DNA from: Candidatus Rubneribacter avistercoris
Lineage (GTDB): Bacteria; Actinomycetota; Coriobacteriia; Coriobacteriales; Eggerthellaceae
Direction of reading: 5' to 3'
DNA: 64,000 bases
Assembly: GCA_019115845.1 (NCBI GenBank)
Contig: DXCU01000059.1
Coordinates: forward strand, 1-64,000
Shown here: in pieces, positions 56,450 through 64,000 of the stretch
How the letters are laid out: each line of letters starts with the position of its first letter
Numbering within the stretch: position 1 is the first letter of the stretch
The notes under the pieces: model-generated
Seen by the model: the letters and a program-made list of their open reading frames with translations, nothing else
Told to the model about the DNA's origin: nothing
The model's database searches: none
Translations under genes and position numbers: made by a program

Positions 56450-56963
56450 GAAGGCGCCGCAAGCGCGAACGGGGAGCGCGGCCGGCAGGCCCGGGCGCGC
56501 TCCCGCGCGGGACCATGCGCGGCCGCGCGCGCATTTTCTGGACGCCGAGGCTGCTTTACTGTGGTAGAGTATGCACATGCATTCCGCGAAAAGGCATACC
56601 GTCGTCGATGATCGCTGGCGTTTCCAACTGGCTCTCGCCGCTGCGTGCCGCGCCCTTGCGCCACGCTCTGCGGAATGCCTCGCGCCTGCGCTTTCCGCAT
56701 CGAGCGGCAGCTACCGCGCCGTTTCCTATTATTCCTATCGATACCTGTAGCACATGGGTTTGTCCCGTGGTGCCGCCTCGCGCTGCATGCGCCGACGGCT
56801 GTGGCGGGCAAGGCCATGTGCGCCTCCAGCGGCGGAGCGCCTCATACGAAGCGCTCCGCCGTGCGTCACGTCGCAGTGCGCCGCAGCGCCGCCGTGTCGT
56901 CGTGCCGTGTTGTAGCAGCAAGACGCGTGTTTCGCGTGAAACGCCAAGGGGAACGGAACTTTC
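56450..56963. other. Gene-less stretch between paaK and the symporter
   Basis: 514 bases without a supported gene. A GC-rich hairpin without a T-tract (GGGAGCGCG at 56472-56480 with CGCGCTCCC at 56496-56504) follows paaK. A degenerate parS-like palindrome lies near the end (56928-56943). The promoter of the symporter was not identified. Confidence 0.4.
56928..56943. promoter_or_regulatory. Degenerate parS-like site
   Basis: TGTTTCGCGTGAAACG differs from parS at two positions (A to G at positions 7 and 16). It is just upstream of the symporter start codon (56964). It may be a weak ParB site. Confidence 0.4.
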
Positions 56964-58514
56964 ATGATAGAGAAACTTTGCATGGTGCTCATATTCGTCG
57001 GCGTGGCGGTGGGCGTGGGCGTCTACTGCCGCCGAACCGCCACGAGCGTTGACGGGTTCGTGCTGGGAGGCCGCAACGTGGGGCCGTGGATGTCGGCGTT
57101 CGCGTTCGGCACCAGCTACTTTTCCGCAGTCATCTTCGTGGGCTACGCCGGGCAGTTCGGGTGGAAGTACGGCATCGCCGCCACGTGGATAGGCATCGGC
57201 AACGCCATCCTCGGCAGCCTTTTGGCCTGGTGGGTGCTCGGCCCGCGCACGCGCGAGATGACGCATCGCCTGGGCGCGTCCACCATGCCCGAGTTCTTCG
57301 GCGAGCGTTTTCGGTCGAAGGGTTTGCGCATTGCGGCCGCGGCCATCATCTTCGTGTTCCTCATCCCGTACACGGCCAGCGTCTACAACGGCCTGTCGCG
57401 GCTGTTCGGCATGGCGTTCGGGCTGCCGTACGAGGCGTGCGTCATCGGCATGGCCGTTGTCACGTGCATCTACGTGGTGGTGGGCGGCTACATGGCCACG
57501 GTCATGAACGACTTCATCCAGGGCATCGTCATGCTGCTGGGCATTGTGGCGGTCATCGTGGCGGTGCTGTCCGGAAACGGCGGCTTCACGGAGGCTATCA
57601 CGCAGCTTTCGCTCATCCCGTCCGAGGAGTCGGCCATGGCCGGCCCGTTCGTCAGCTTCTTCGGGCCCAATCTGCCCGACCTTTTGGGCGTCATCGTGCT
57701 GACCAGCCTGGGCACATGGGGCTTGCCGCAGATGGTGCAGAAGTTCTACGCCATCAAAAGCGGCCCGGCCATCAAGCAGGGCGCCATCATCTCCACGGTG
57801 TTCGCCATGGTGGTGGCGGGCGGCAGCTACTTTCTGGGCGGATTCGGCCGCTTGTACGGCGACCAGGTGGAGATGACGGCCGCGGGCGCGCCGGTGTACG
57901 ACTCCATCATCCCCACCATGCTCTCCACCTTGCCCGACCTGCTTATCGGCATTGTCATTGTGCTGGTGCTGAGCGCGTCTATGTCCACGTTGTCGTCGCT
58001 GGTGCTCACGTCGTCTTCCACGCTCACGCTCGACCTCATCAAGGGCAACGTGGTGAAGAGCATGAGCGAGCGCACCCAGCTTGGCACCATGCGCGTGCTG
58101 GTGGTGGTGTTCATTGCGGTGTCGGCGGCCATTGCGCTTGTGCAGTACACCTCGTCCATCACGTTCATCGCGCAGCTCATGAGCATCTCGTGGGGCGCGC
58201 TGGCCGGCGCGTTTCTGGGGCCGTTTTTCTGGGGGCTGTACTCCAAGCGCATCTCGAAGGCGGCGGTGTGGGCCAGCTTCATCGTGGGCGTGGGGCTGAC
58301 CACGGGCAACATGATCATGGGTTTCGTGGGCGCGCCGCTTATCGCCAGCCCCATCAACTGCGGCGCTGTCGCCATGGTGCTGTCGCTGGTCATTGTGCCG
58401 GTGGTCAGCCTGGTCACGAAGAGCGTGCCGTTCGAGGTGGAGCCGCCCAGCGCGCAGGGCGCCATCGACCGCGAGTTCGAGCACGAGTTGGAGGAGGAAG
58501 AGGAGTTGCGCTAG
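56964..58514 (+). CDS. Sodium:solute symporter (SSS family)
   Basis: A 516-aa membrane protein with ~13 hydrophobic segments and the SSS features FVLGGRNVGPWMSAFAFGTSYFSAV at the N-terminus, ASTMPEFFGERFRSKGLR, and YMATVMNDFIQGIVM in the core. Sodium-driven uptake is expected; PutP, PanF and acetate permeases belong here. The substrate cannot be told from sequence, although aryl-acetate or acetate fits the neighbouring paaK. Start follows a weak ACGGAAC. Confidence 0.85.
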   Translation: MIEKLCMVLIFVGVAVGVGVYCRRTATSVDGFVLGGRNVGPWMSAFAFGTSYFSAVIFVGYAGQFGWKYGIAATWIGIGNAILGSLLAWWVLGPRTREMTHRLGASTMPEFFGERFRSKGLRIAAAAIIFVFLIPYTASVYNGLSRLFGMAFGLPYEACVIGMAVVTCIYVVVGGYMATVMNDFIQGIVMLLGIVAVIVAVLSGNGGFTEAITQLSLIPSEESAMAGPFVSFFGPNLPDLLGVIVLTSLGTWGLPQMVQKFYAIKSGPAIKQGAIISTVFAMVVAGGSYFLGGFGRLYGDQVEMTAAGAPVYDSIIPTMLSTLPDLLIGIVIVLVLSASMSTLSSLVLTSSSTLTLDLIKGNVVKSMSERTQLGTMRVLVVVFIAVSAAIALVQYTSSITFIAQLMSISWGALAGAFLGPFFWGLYSKRISKAAVWASFIVGVGLTTGNMIMGFVGAPLIASPINCGAVAMVLSLVIVPVVSLVTKSVPFEVEPPSAQGAIDREFEHELEEEEELR

Positions 58515-58886
58515 CTTTCGGCACGCGCAGCGCGAGCTGCGAGCCGTGCCCCGCGAGCCGCGATGAGGCACCGCGCAACGCCTCATCGCGCGGGCGGGGC
58601 GCGACGCGAAACGAGGCGGGACGTTTCGCGGCGTCGCGATGCGCGGGTTGGGCGACGCGCGACGCAGGGCGGCATGGGCAAGGCGTGCCCCGCGAGGCGC
58701 CTGCCGCACGGCTCGCGCTTCCTTACGCACGCGCAACGGCAGCGGGGGCGGAGCGAGGGGCCGCCCCCTTTCCGCCCCGCGCTTTGCCAGATCACGCGAT
58801 GGAAACGGATGACGCATCGTCCTCTGCAACCGCGAAAGAGAGGCTATACTGTAAGAAAAACGACATCGATCGGTTGAGGTCCCCGC
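58515..58886. other. Gene-less GC-rich stretch
   Basis: 372 bases, rich in GCG/CGC blocks, with no supported gene. A TATACT -10 box (58845-58850) is 36 bases before the YdcF-like gene; no good -35. Confidence 0.4.
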
Positions 58887-59888
58887 ATGTTCGCGTATCT
58901 CGTGCTCATCTATTTTCCCGCGCTGGTGTTCGGGGCGTTGTTCCTGCGCAACTATCGCAAGGAGCCGCGCCAGTTCCGCAACGCCCTTTACTTCCTCTTG
59001 CTGTGCCTGTTCGTGTTCTGGGGGCTGTCCATCCAGCTTGATCTGCCAGGGCTGATCGTGCTCGGCCTGCTCTCCGTGCCCTTCGGCACCGTGGCTTTGG
59101 TCGTGTTCCTTCTGGCCAACACCGTGGTGGTGGTGCGGAGGGAGGGGGTTTCCCTGCCGCATCTTCTGCCTGCGCTCCTGGCCTTGCTCATCGTTGCGGT
59201 GTGCATGGCCGCGCCGGTCTTGTTGCTGACGCCCGCGCCCATGCCCGTGCTGGCGCTGCTTTTGCTGGTGCTCATGGAAGGCTCGTACGTGGCGTTCACG
59301 TTCTTCGCGCTGCTGCTGTACTCATGGTTGTACCGGAGGCTGCCGAAACGCGCGGGCTACGACTACATCGTGGTGCACGGCGCGGGCCTGTCGGGCGCGA
59401 AGCCCACGCCGCTTCTGGCGGGTCGCCTGGACAAGGGCGTGCAGCTGTGGGAGGCGGGCAAGCGTCGCGCCGTCATCATTGTCTCGGGCGGCCAGGGTCC
59501 GGACGAGGAAGTGTCGGAAGCGGAGGCCATGCGCGCGTACCTGACAGACGAGCGCGGCGTGCCCGCCGACGCCATCATCATGGAGGACCGCTCCACCACC
59601 ACGATGGAAAACCTCCTCAACAGCAAGGCCATCATGGACGCGCGCTCGGGCGCCGGGTCTTACCGGGCCGCCGTGGTCACGAGCGATTACCACGTGTTCC
59701 GCACGGCGGAGTACGCCCACAAGATAGGGCTGACGGCCGACGGGGTTGGAAGCCCCACGGCCCGGTACTTCTGGCCGACGGCGTTCATCCGCGAATTCGC
59801 CGCCGTGAGCAAAGAGCACGCCTGGCCGTTCGCGGTCGTGTTCGCGTTGTGGCTTCTGCCCGTGGGATGCTCATTGCTGGCTCGTTGA
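58887..59888 (+). CDS. YdcF/ElyC-family membrane protein (DUF218)
   Basis: A 333-aa protein. The first ~150 residues hold about five membrane segments. The DUF218 domain follows (VVHGAGL, VSGGQGPDEEVSEAEAM, EDRSTTTMENLLNS, VVTSDYHVFRT). A final hydrophobic segment closes the protein. ElyC and SanA of this family affect peptidoglycan precursor handling and envelope integrity; the biochemical activity is unclear. Start after GAGGT. Confidence 0.88.
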   Translation: MFAYLVLIYFPALVFGALFLRNYRKEPRQFRNALYFLLLCLFVFWGLSIQLDLPGLIVLGLLSVPFGTVALVVFLLANTVVVVRREGVSLPHLLPALLALLIVAVCMAAPVLLLTPAPMPVLALLLLVLMEGSYVAFTFFALLLYSWLYRRLPKRAGYDYIVVHGAGLSGAKPTPLLAGRLDKGVQLWEAGKRRAVIIVSGGQGPDEEVSEAEAMRAYLTDERGVPADAIIMEDRSTTTMENLLNSKAIMDARSGAGSYRAAVVTSDYHVFRTAEYAHKIGLTADGVGSPTARYFWPTAFIREFAAVSKEHAWPFAVVFALWLLPVGCSLLAR

Positions 59889-60178
59889 CGCTCTTTTCTT
59901 TTTACTTCCCCTCCCCGAATTCTGCGTATGCCTGTATACTAAAACAATACGCGTCAGGCGGTTGCCGCGTCGGTGTCCAACCGCCCGAAGCGCGGGGTGG
60001 TCAATCGACAGGGGGCTTAGGATGTTGGCGAGAACAAGATTAGCGCGCGCACCCACGGAACGCTCAAGCCAACGGGTTCGTGCGCCCGCGCTCCTTGCAT
60101 TTGTGTGGAGATTAGGCGTGAAGTAGGGCAATCGTAACCGATCTGATTCAATTTGACCGACAAACCAATCATTGATCT
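59889..60178. other. Non-coding stretch before the Rrf2 gene
   Basis: Contains several hairpin-forming segments (for example around 60040-60090) but no clear known RNA family. The last 100 bases are the most AT-rich and hold promoter elements. Confidence 0.35.
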
Positions 60179-60187
60179 TGCTATAAT
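60179..60187 (+). promoter_or_regulatory. Extended -10 promoter of the Rrf2 gene
   Basis: TGC directly before TATAAT (60182-60187). A second -35/-10 pair TTGCTA-17-TATATT (60202-60207) overlaps it. Confidence 0.6.
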
Positions 60188-60289
60188 CGCTCTCCGTTAG
60201 GTATATTCGAAACGTGTTTGGACCAAGGACGAACCGTTCATCGTGGACCTTGAAACGAGTCCGATGCGGCGTCGAGTAAGGAGACAACA

Positions 60290-60763
60290 ATGCATCTTAA
60301 AGCATCGACCGATTACGGAATGCGCGCCGTCCTGTATCTGGCGGCGCAGGGAACCACTTGCTCTTCGAAGGACATCGCCGAAGACATGGACATTCCCCGC
60401 GACTACCTGATCCAGCTTGCGCAGCTGCTGCGCAACGCGGGCATCATCGAGGCGCGCCCCGGCAAGCACGGAGGCTACCTTTTGGCCAAGAAGCCGGAGA
60501 AGATCAGCGTGCTCGACATCCTGAGCGCGCTGGAGGAGGACAAGCGCTCCTCGAAGCGCTCCAAGCGTTCGTCGCGCAAGGGCAGCGAAATGGTGAAAGG
60601 CGTTCGCCGCACCTATGATCTGGTGGAGGAGAGCATGAACGCGTTTCTGGACAGCTTGACCGTGGAGGCGCTTCTGGCGTGCGCTCTTGAGAAGGGCGAC
60701 AGCAACAAGATCCTCTCCGAGCGCTTCAAGGACGAGAGCCGCCGACTGGCCGCGATCGGCTAA
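60290..60763 (+). CDS. Rrf2-family transcription regulator
   Basis: A 157-aa winged-helix regulator with MHLKASTDYGMRAVLYLAA at the start, CSSKDIAEDMDIPRDYLIQL as recognition region and RPGKHGGYLLAKKPEKISVLDI as wing. The three-cysteine Fe-S motif of IscR is absent: the usual cluster region is a Lys/Arg/Ser-rich stretch. So it probably does not sense Fe-S or NO by a cluster. Its targets are unknown; the convergent magnesium genes are 22 bases away. Confidence 0.88.
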   Translation: MHLKASTDYGMRAVLYLAAQGTTCSSKDIAEDMDIPRDYLIQLAQLLRNAGIIEARPGKHGGYLLAKKPEKISVLDILSALEEDKRSSKRSKRSSRKGSEMVKGVRRTYDLVEESMNAFLDSLTVEALLACALEKGDSNKILSERFKDESRRLAAIG

Positions 60764-60785
60764 AGCGCGCAACGAGCAACGAGGG

Positions 60786-62099
60786 TCAGCCGATCCCCAG
60801 CACCTGCATGACCAACAAGACGACGGTGAGCACGGTCACGATGCTCACCGTCGTCCATATGAGCGCGCGTGACACGATGCGGGAGCGGTAGGCCCCCATC
60901 ACGCGCTTGTCCGCCGCGATGATGGCCATGAACACCAGCAGGACGGGCAGCACCAGGCCGTTGACGAACTGCGCCGTCAGCATCACGTTCATCAGGTCGA
61001 TGTTCGGCACGAGCACGATCACGGCCGACAGCGCTATGATGAACGTGAAGATGCTCTTGAACAGCGGCGCCTCCTTCCATTTGAAGGACACGCCGGCCTC
61101 CCATCCAAACGCCTCGCAAATGACGAACGCCGTGGTCAGCGGCAGCACGCATGCCGCCAGAAACGATGCGGCCACCAGCCCGACGGCGAACAGCGCCTCG
61201 GCGTAGTGCCCGGCGAAGGGCGCCAAGGCCCGCGCGGCATCGGCCGCCGACTCTATCTCGATGCCCTGGGGGTGCAGCACCGCGCCCGTGGTGACGATGA
61301 TGAACCACGCCACCAAGCACGCGGCGATGGTGCCCGCCACCACATCCACCTTCTGCGAGAACAGGTCCTTCACAGACAGGCCCTTCTCCACCACGTTGCT
61401 TTGGTTGAAGAACATCATCCACGGGGCGATGGTGGTGCCTATCATGGCGATGACCAGCGAGATGAAGCTCATGTCGCCCTCTACGTGGGGCACTGCGGTG
61501 CTTTGCAGCGCCTCGCCCCAGTTTGGCTGCGCCATGAACGCCGCCACAATATAGGTGACGAACACCAGCGACAGCACAAGAAACACCTTCTCCACCCGCT
61601 TGTAGCTGCCCCCCACGATGAGCAGCCACACGGCTGCGGCGGCAACGGGCACGGCCACGTACTTGGACACGCCGAACATCTCCATGCCGCTGGCGATGCC
61701 GGCGAACTCCGAGAACGTGGTGCATACGTTGCCGATGAGCAGCGCCAGCATGGCGAGCGCCGTCAGGCGGATGCCGAAGCGCTCCCGGATGAGGGCGGCG
61801 AACCCCTTGCCGGTGACGGCTCCCATGCGCGCCGCGGTCATCTCCACGACAATGAGCAGCACGCACATAATGGGGATGACCCACAGCGTTCCGAAGCCGA
61901 ACTTGGCGCCCACGGTGGAGTAGGTGGAGATGCCGCCGGCGTCGTTGCCGGCCATGGCCGTGACGATGCCCGGGCCCAGCGCGGCCAGGGCCAACAGCAG
62001 CTTGCTGCGCGTCTTCCTGCCTTCGCTTGGGGCTTCGGCCGCCTCGGCGAGCTGCGCGGCCTGCGGCGCTTCGGTGCGACGGATGTCCTTTCCGGCCAT
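60786..62099 (-). CDS. NRAMP-related (NRMT-like) divalent-cation transporter
   Basis: A 437-aa membrane protein with ~11 hydrophobic segments and the NRAMP/SLC11 fold. The unwound part of TM1, normally DPGN, reads NDAGG (Asp53). The TM6 metal site, normally containing Met in MPH, reads TIAPWMMFFNQ. These changes are typical of NRAMP-related magnesium transporters, a group described structurally from Eggerthella lenta (EleNRMT). Uptake of Mg2+ or Mn2+ is the expected role. It lies 3 bases after the CBS-domain gene, in one operon. Confidence 0.82.
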   Translation of the reverse strand: MAGKDIRRTEAPQAAQLAEAAEAPSEGRKTRSKLLLALAALGPGIVTAMAGNDAGGISTYSTVGAKFGFGTLWVIPIMCVLLIVVEMTAARMGAVTGKGFAALIRERFGIRLTALAMLALLIGNVCTTFSEFAGIASGMEMFGVSKYVAVPVAAAAVWLLIVGGSYKRVEKVFLVLSLVFVTYIVAAFMAQPNWGEALQSTAVPHVEGDMSFISLVIAMIGTTIAPWMMFFNQSNVVEKGLSVKDLFSQKVDVVAGTIAACLVAWFIIVTTGAVLHPQGIEIESAADAARALAPFAGHYAEALFAVGLVAASFLAACVLPLTTAFVICEAFGWEAGVSFKWKEAPLFKSIFTFIIALSAVIVLVPNIDLMNVMLTAQFVNGLVLPVLLVFMAIIAADKRVMGAYRSRIVSRALIWTTVSIVTVLTVVLLVMQVLGIG

Positions 62100-62102
62100 G
62101 GC

Positions 62103-63455
62103 CTAGCCCCAATCGTAGCCGACAGCTTGGAGCAGCACGAGCGTGTAGAGCGCCAAAAACAGCACGCCGCCCGCCACGCCGCCCGCCACTTTGAGCGCGG
62201 TGAGCTTCGTCTTGTCGCCGCTCACGTCCTCTTCGATGGCGTCCCACGCGTCGTCGACCGTGACGATGCCCAGCAGCGCCCCGTGCTCGTCCACCACGGG
62301 CATGGCGGGCAGGTCGTACTTGAAGATGTCGGCGGCCACGTCCTCCTCCGTCTCGTCCGGCGCAACGGAGATGACGTCGTCGAACATGACGTCGCTCACG
62401 GGCTTCGCGTCGTCGGTGAGCACGAGGGTGCGCAGGCTGAGCACGCCTACGAACTGGTCGTACTCGCCCAGCACGTACACGTAGTGCACGGTGGGGTGAT
62501 CCTCGGGCAGCTCGCGCAGCACCTCGATGGTCTCTCCCACGGTGTCGTCGGCGTGCACGGCCACGAACTGCGTGGTCATCATGCCGCCGGCCGTGCCGTC
62601 TTTGTAGCCCAGAAGGCGGCGGATCTCGGTGGCGTCCTCCACGCCCATGAGGCGCAGCAGCGTTTCGGCTTTCTCGTAGGACAGGTCGCGCACGATGTCG
62701 GCCGCGTCGTCGGGGTCCATGTCGCCCAACAGGCCGGCGGCGCGCGCGTCGTCCAAGTCTTCGATGAAGTCCGCCTGGTATTCGTCTTCCATCTCCGAGA
62801 TGGCCTCGGTGGCGCGCGCGTCGTCCAGGTGCTGGAACACGTTGGCGCGCTGCTGGGGGTCCAGCTGCTCCAGAATGTCCGCCACGTCGGCGGGGTGCAG
62901 CTCGTCCAGGCGCTTGTGGGTGACGGACAGCTGCACCTCGGACAGGTCGCGGTCGAGCAGGTCCATGTAGTTCCAGGCGATGATCTGCTCGTCTATCTTC
63001 TTGCCGAACGCTCGCGCCACGGCCACCACCGCGCGTTCCAGCCACGAGGCCAGGCCGCGCAGGATGCCGCGCACGCCCACCTCGGCGCCCAGAAGGCGCA
63101 GTTGAGATCCCGATACGGACAGCTTGAGGTCGTTCACGCGCACGACTTTCATGCCCTGCGTGTCCACGATCTGGCGGTTCAGCAGATCGCGCGCCAGCAG
63201 CACCTCGTCGGGCTGCAGGTAGCTGAAGCGGATGTCGTGGGCCTGCACGGTGAGCGTGATGCCGTCCTCGTCGAATTCGCCCACGTACTTGCGCCACGAG
63301 ATCATGAACGGCACCTTGCCCGGTCCCTGGAACGCAAGGCTCGTGATGCGCGGGAATACCTCGCCGGTGGATATGGCCAGGTCGGATATTGTGCCGATTT
63401 TCTCGCCCGTGCAGTCGATCACGGGCTTTCCCATCATTTGAGAGAGGTAGAGCAT
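62103..63455 (-). CDS. PRC/MgtE_N/CBS-domain magnesium-sensor-like protein lacking the MgtE channel
   Basis: A 450-aa protein: PRC-barrel-like N-terminus (MMGKPVIDCTGEKIGTISDL), MgtE intracellular N domain (ELHPADVADILEQLDPQQRANVFQHL), then a CBS pair (MTTQFVAVHADDTVGETIEV; VSDVMFDDVISVAPDETEED; MPVVDEHGALLGIVTVDDAWD). Only one hydrophobic segment ends the protein, so the five-helix MgtE channel is missing. It probably senses Mg2+ and regulates the adjacent NRAMP-type transporter. The start ATG (63455) follows AAGGGA. Confidence 0.85.
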   Translation of the reverse strand: MLYLSQMMGKPVIDCTGEKIGTISDLAISTGEVFPRITSLAFQGPGKVPFMISWRKYVGEFDEDGITLTVQAHDIRFSYLQPDEVLLARDLLNRQIVDTQGMKVVRVNDLKLSVSGSQLRLLGAEVGVRGILRGLASWLERAVVAVARAFGKKIDEQIIAWNYMDLLDRDLSEVQLSVTHKRLDELHPADVADILEQLDPQQRANVFQHLDDARATEAISEMEDEYQADFIEDLDDARAAGLLGDMDPDDAADIVRDLSYEKAETLLRLMGVEDATEIRRLLGYKDGTAGGMMTTQFVAVHADDTVGETIEVLRELPEDHPTVHYVYVLGEYDQFVGVLSLRTLVLTDDAKPVSDVMFDDVISVAPDETEEDVAADIFKYDLPAMPVVDEHGALLGIVTVDDAWDAIEEDVSGDKTKLTALKVAGGVAGGVLFLALYTLVLLQAVGYDWG

Positions 63456-63732
63456 GGTGGTGTCCCTTACTGGTCGTGCCCGTGCCTTGCAGCGTGGTTG
63501 CGGCACCTGGCCATAGTAGCGCGTTGGGGCGCGCGCGGGATCTGCAGGTGCGTAAAATCTCTGTCAAGCGCGGGTGCTGCGGTCGTCCTTCGACCGCCAT
63601 CGCAAGGGAATCGAAGGAGGACTACATACTGTGAGGTTTCGGTTTTCGAACCTTCAACAACGTCCCTTTCCTTCAGCCAATAAAAAAACCGCACGTGCTG
63701 CTGCCAGTCGTTGCGGATTCGTCTGCTGTAAG

Positions 63733-63809
63733 TGGTGCGCCGTGAGGGATTCGAACCCCCGACGTACTGATTCGTAGTCAGTCCCTCTATCCAGCTGAGG
63801 TAACGGCGC
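63733..63809 (-). tRNA. tRNA-Arg (anticodon ACG)
   Basis: Minus-strand tRNA of 74 nt plus encoded CCA. Acceptor GCGCCGT/ACGGCGC, anticodon loop CTACGAA between ACTGA/TCAGT, anticodon ACG (reads CGU, and CGC/CGA after A-to-I editing), and T arm GGTTCGAATCC. Confidence 0.95.
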
Positions 63810-63829
63810 ACGTCGAAACAGCAGAGATC

Positions 63830-63858
63830 ATTATGCCGATAAGGCTAGACAGTGTCAA
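63830..63858 (-). promoter_or_regulatory. Promoter of tRNA-Arg
   Basis: On the minus strand, TTGACA (63858-63853), a 17-bp spacer and CATAAT (63835-63830), just upstream of the tRNA. Confidence 0.8.
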
Positions 63859-64000
63859 CGCCAATTTTGCGAATTCGCGAAAAAGTTTGCATGGCCACGT
63901 TCCAGGGGCGCTGGGGGCGCTGTCGCGGAGGCCGTGCGGCTCGCACGGTTCGCGCGAGCCGCACGGGTGCGAGGCGCCGGCCTGCGGAAGCAGTGGCCAT

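Noticed and set aside
59925-60120. A structured RNA such as 6S, SRP or RNase P RNA before the Rrf2 gene
   Set aside because: Short hairpins can be drawn but no conserved core of these RNAs is visible.
60786-62099. A standard manganese NRAMP (MntH)
   Set aside because: The DPGN and MPH metal-binding motifs are altered (NDAGG; no Met at the TM6 site), which fits the NRAMP-related magnesium group better.
62103-63455. A complete MgtE magnesium channel
   Set aside because: After the CBS pair there is only one hydrophobic segment, so the channel domain is missing and no frameshifted remainder is seen downstream.

Overview
The window is GC-rich, densely coded, and carries about 32 protein genes and four tRNAs. 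High GC, extended -10 promoters, membrane-bound LuxR regulators next to Tat-exported flavoprotein reductases, iorAB/paaK and an NRAMP-related magnesium transporter point to a gut actinobacterium of the Coriobacteriia, most likely Eggerthellaceae. This is inference from gene content, not a database match. Eight copies of the ParB-binding palindrome parS (seven exact, one with a single mismatch), plus rpsF-ssb-rpsR-rplI, dnaB and purA, indicate that the window lies near the chromosomal replication origin.

Layout. 0-6 kb: a J-domain membrane protein and the ribosome-associated GTPase TypA, a parvulin-type foldase lipoprotein, and an orphan ABC ATPase. 6-9 kb: two tRNA-Ser genes with a parS between them, a MarR-like regulator, an unidentified acidic protein, and degenerate tandem repeats. 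9.2-12.6 kb: the rpsF-ssb-rpsR-rplI operon and dnaB. 13.2-31.1 kb: one 17.9-kb gene for a 5,959-residue secreted, cell-wall-type protein whose C-terminal 40% is about 23 related ~100-residue modules in a five-module super-repeat. 31-34.7 kb: a YhaO/YhaN-like nuclease-ATPase pair. 34.8-38.2 kb: a membrane LuxR regulator and a Tat/lipoprotein flavin reductase. 38.4-42.4 kb: purA, purD and a radical-SAM protein. 42.6-48.2 kb: a second surface protein of 1,862 residues. 48-50.4 kb: palindromic repeats, tRNA-Phe, purE and a zinc-ribbon protein. 50.5-56.5 kb: iorA-iorB and paaK (2-oxoacid to aryl-acetate energy metabolism), with an inserted Fic gene and a small unidentified gene. 57-63.8 kb: a sodium-solute symporter, a YdcF-like membrane protein, an Rrf2 regulator, and an operon pairing a channel-less MgtE-like sensor with an NRAMP-type transporter, then tRNA-Arg.

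The points most worth a second look are the parS cluster (one site is built into an intrinsic terminator, one lies in a 5' leader, one lies inside iorA), the giant modular surface protein, a family of 20-bp palindrome-forming repeats at two distant intergenic loci, the MgtE-sensor/NRAMP operon, and a run of ten G residues just upstream of the LuxR regulator. I saw no transposase, integrase, phage gene or CRISPR array.
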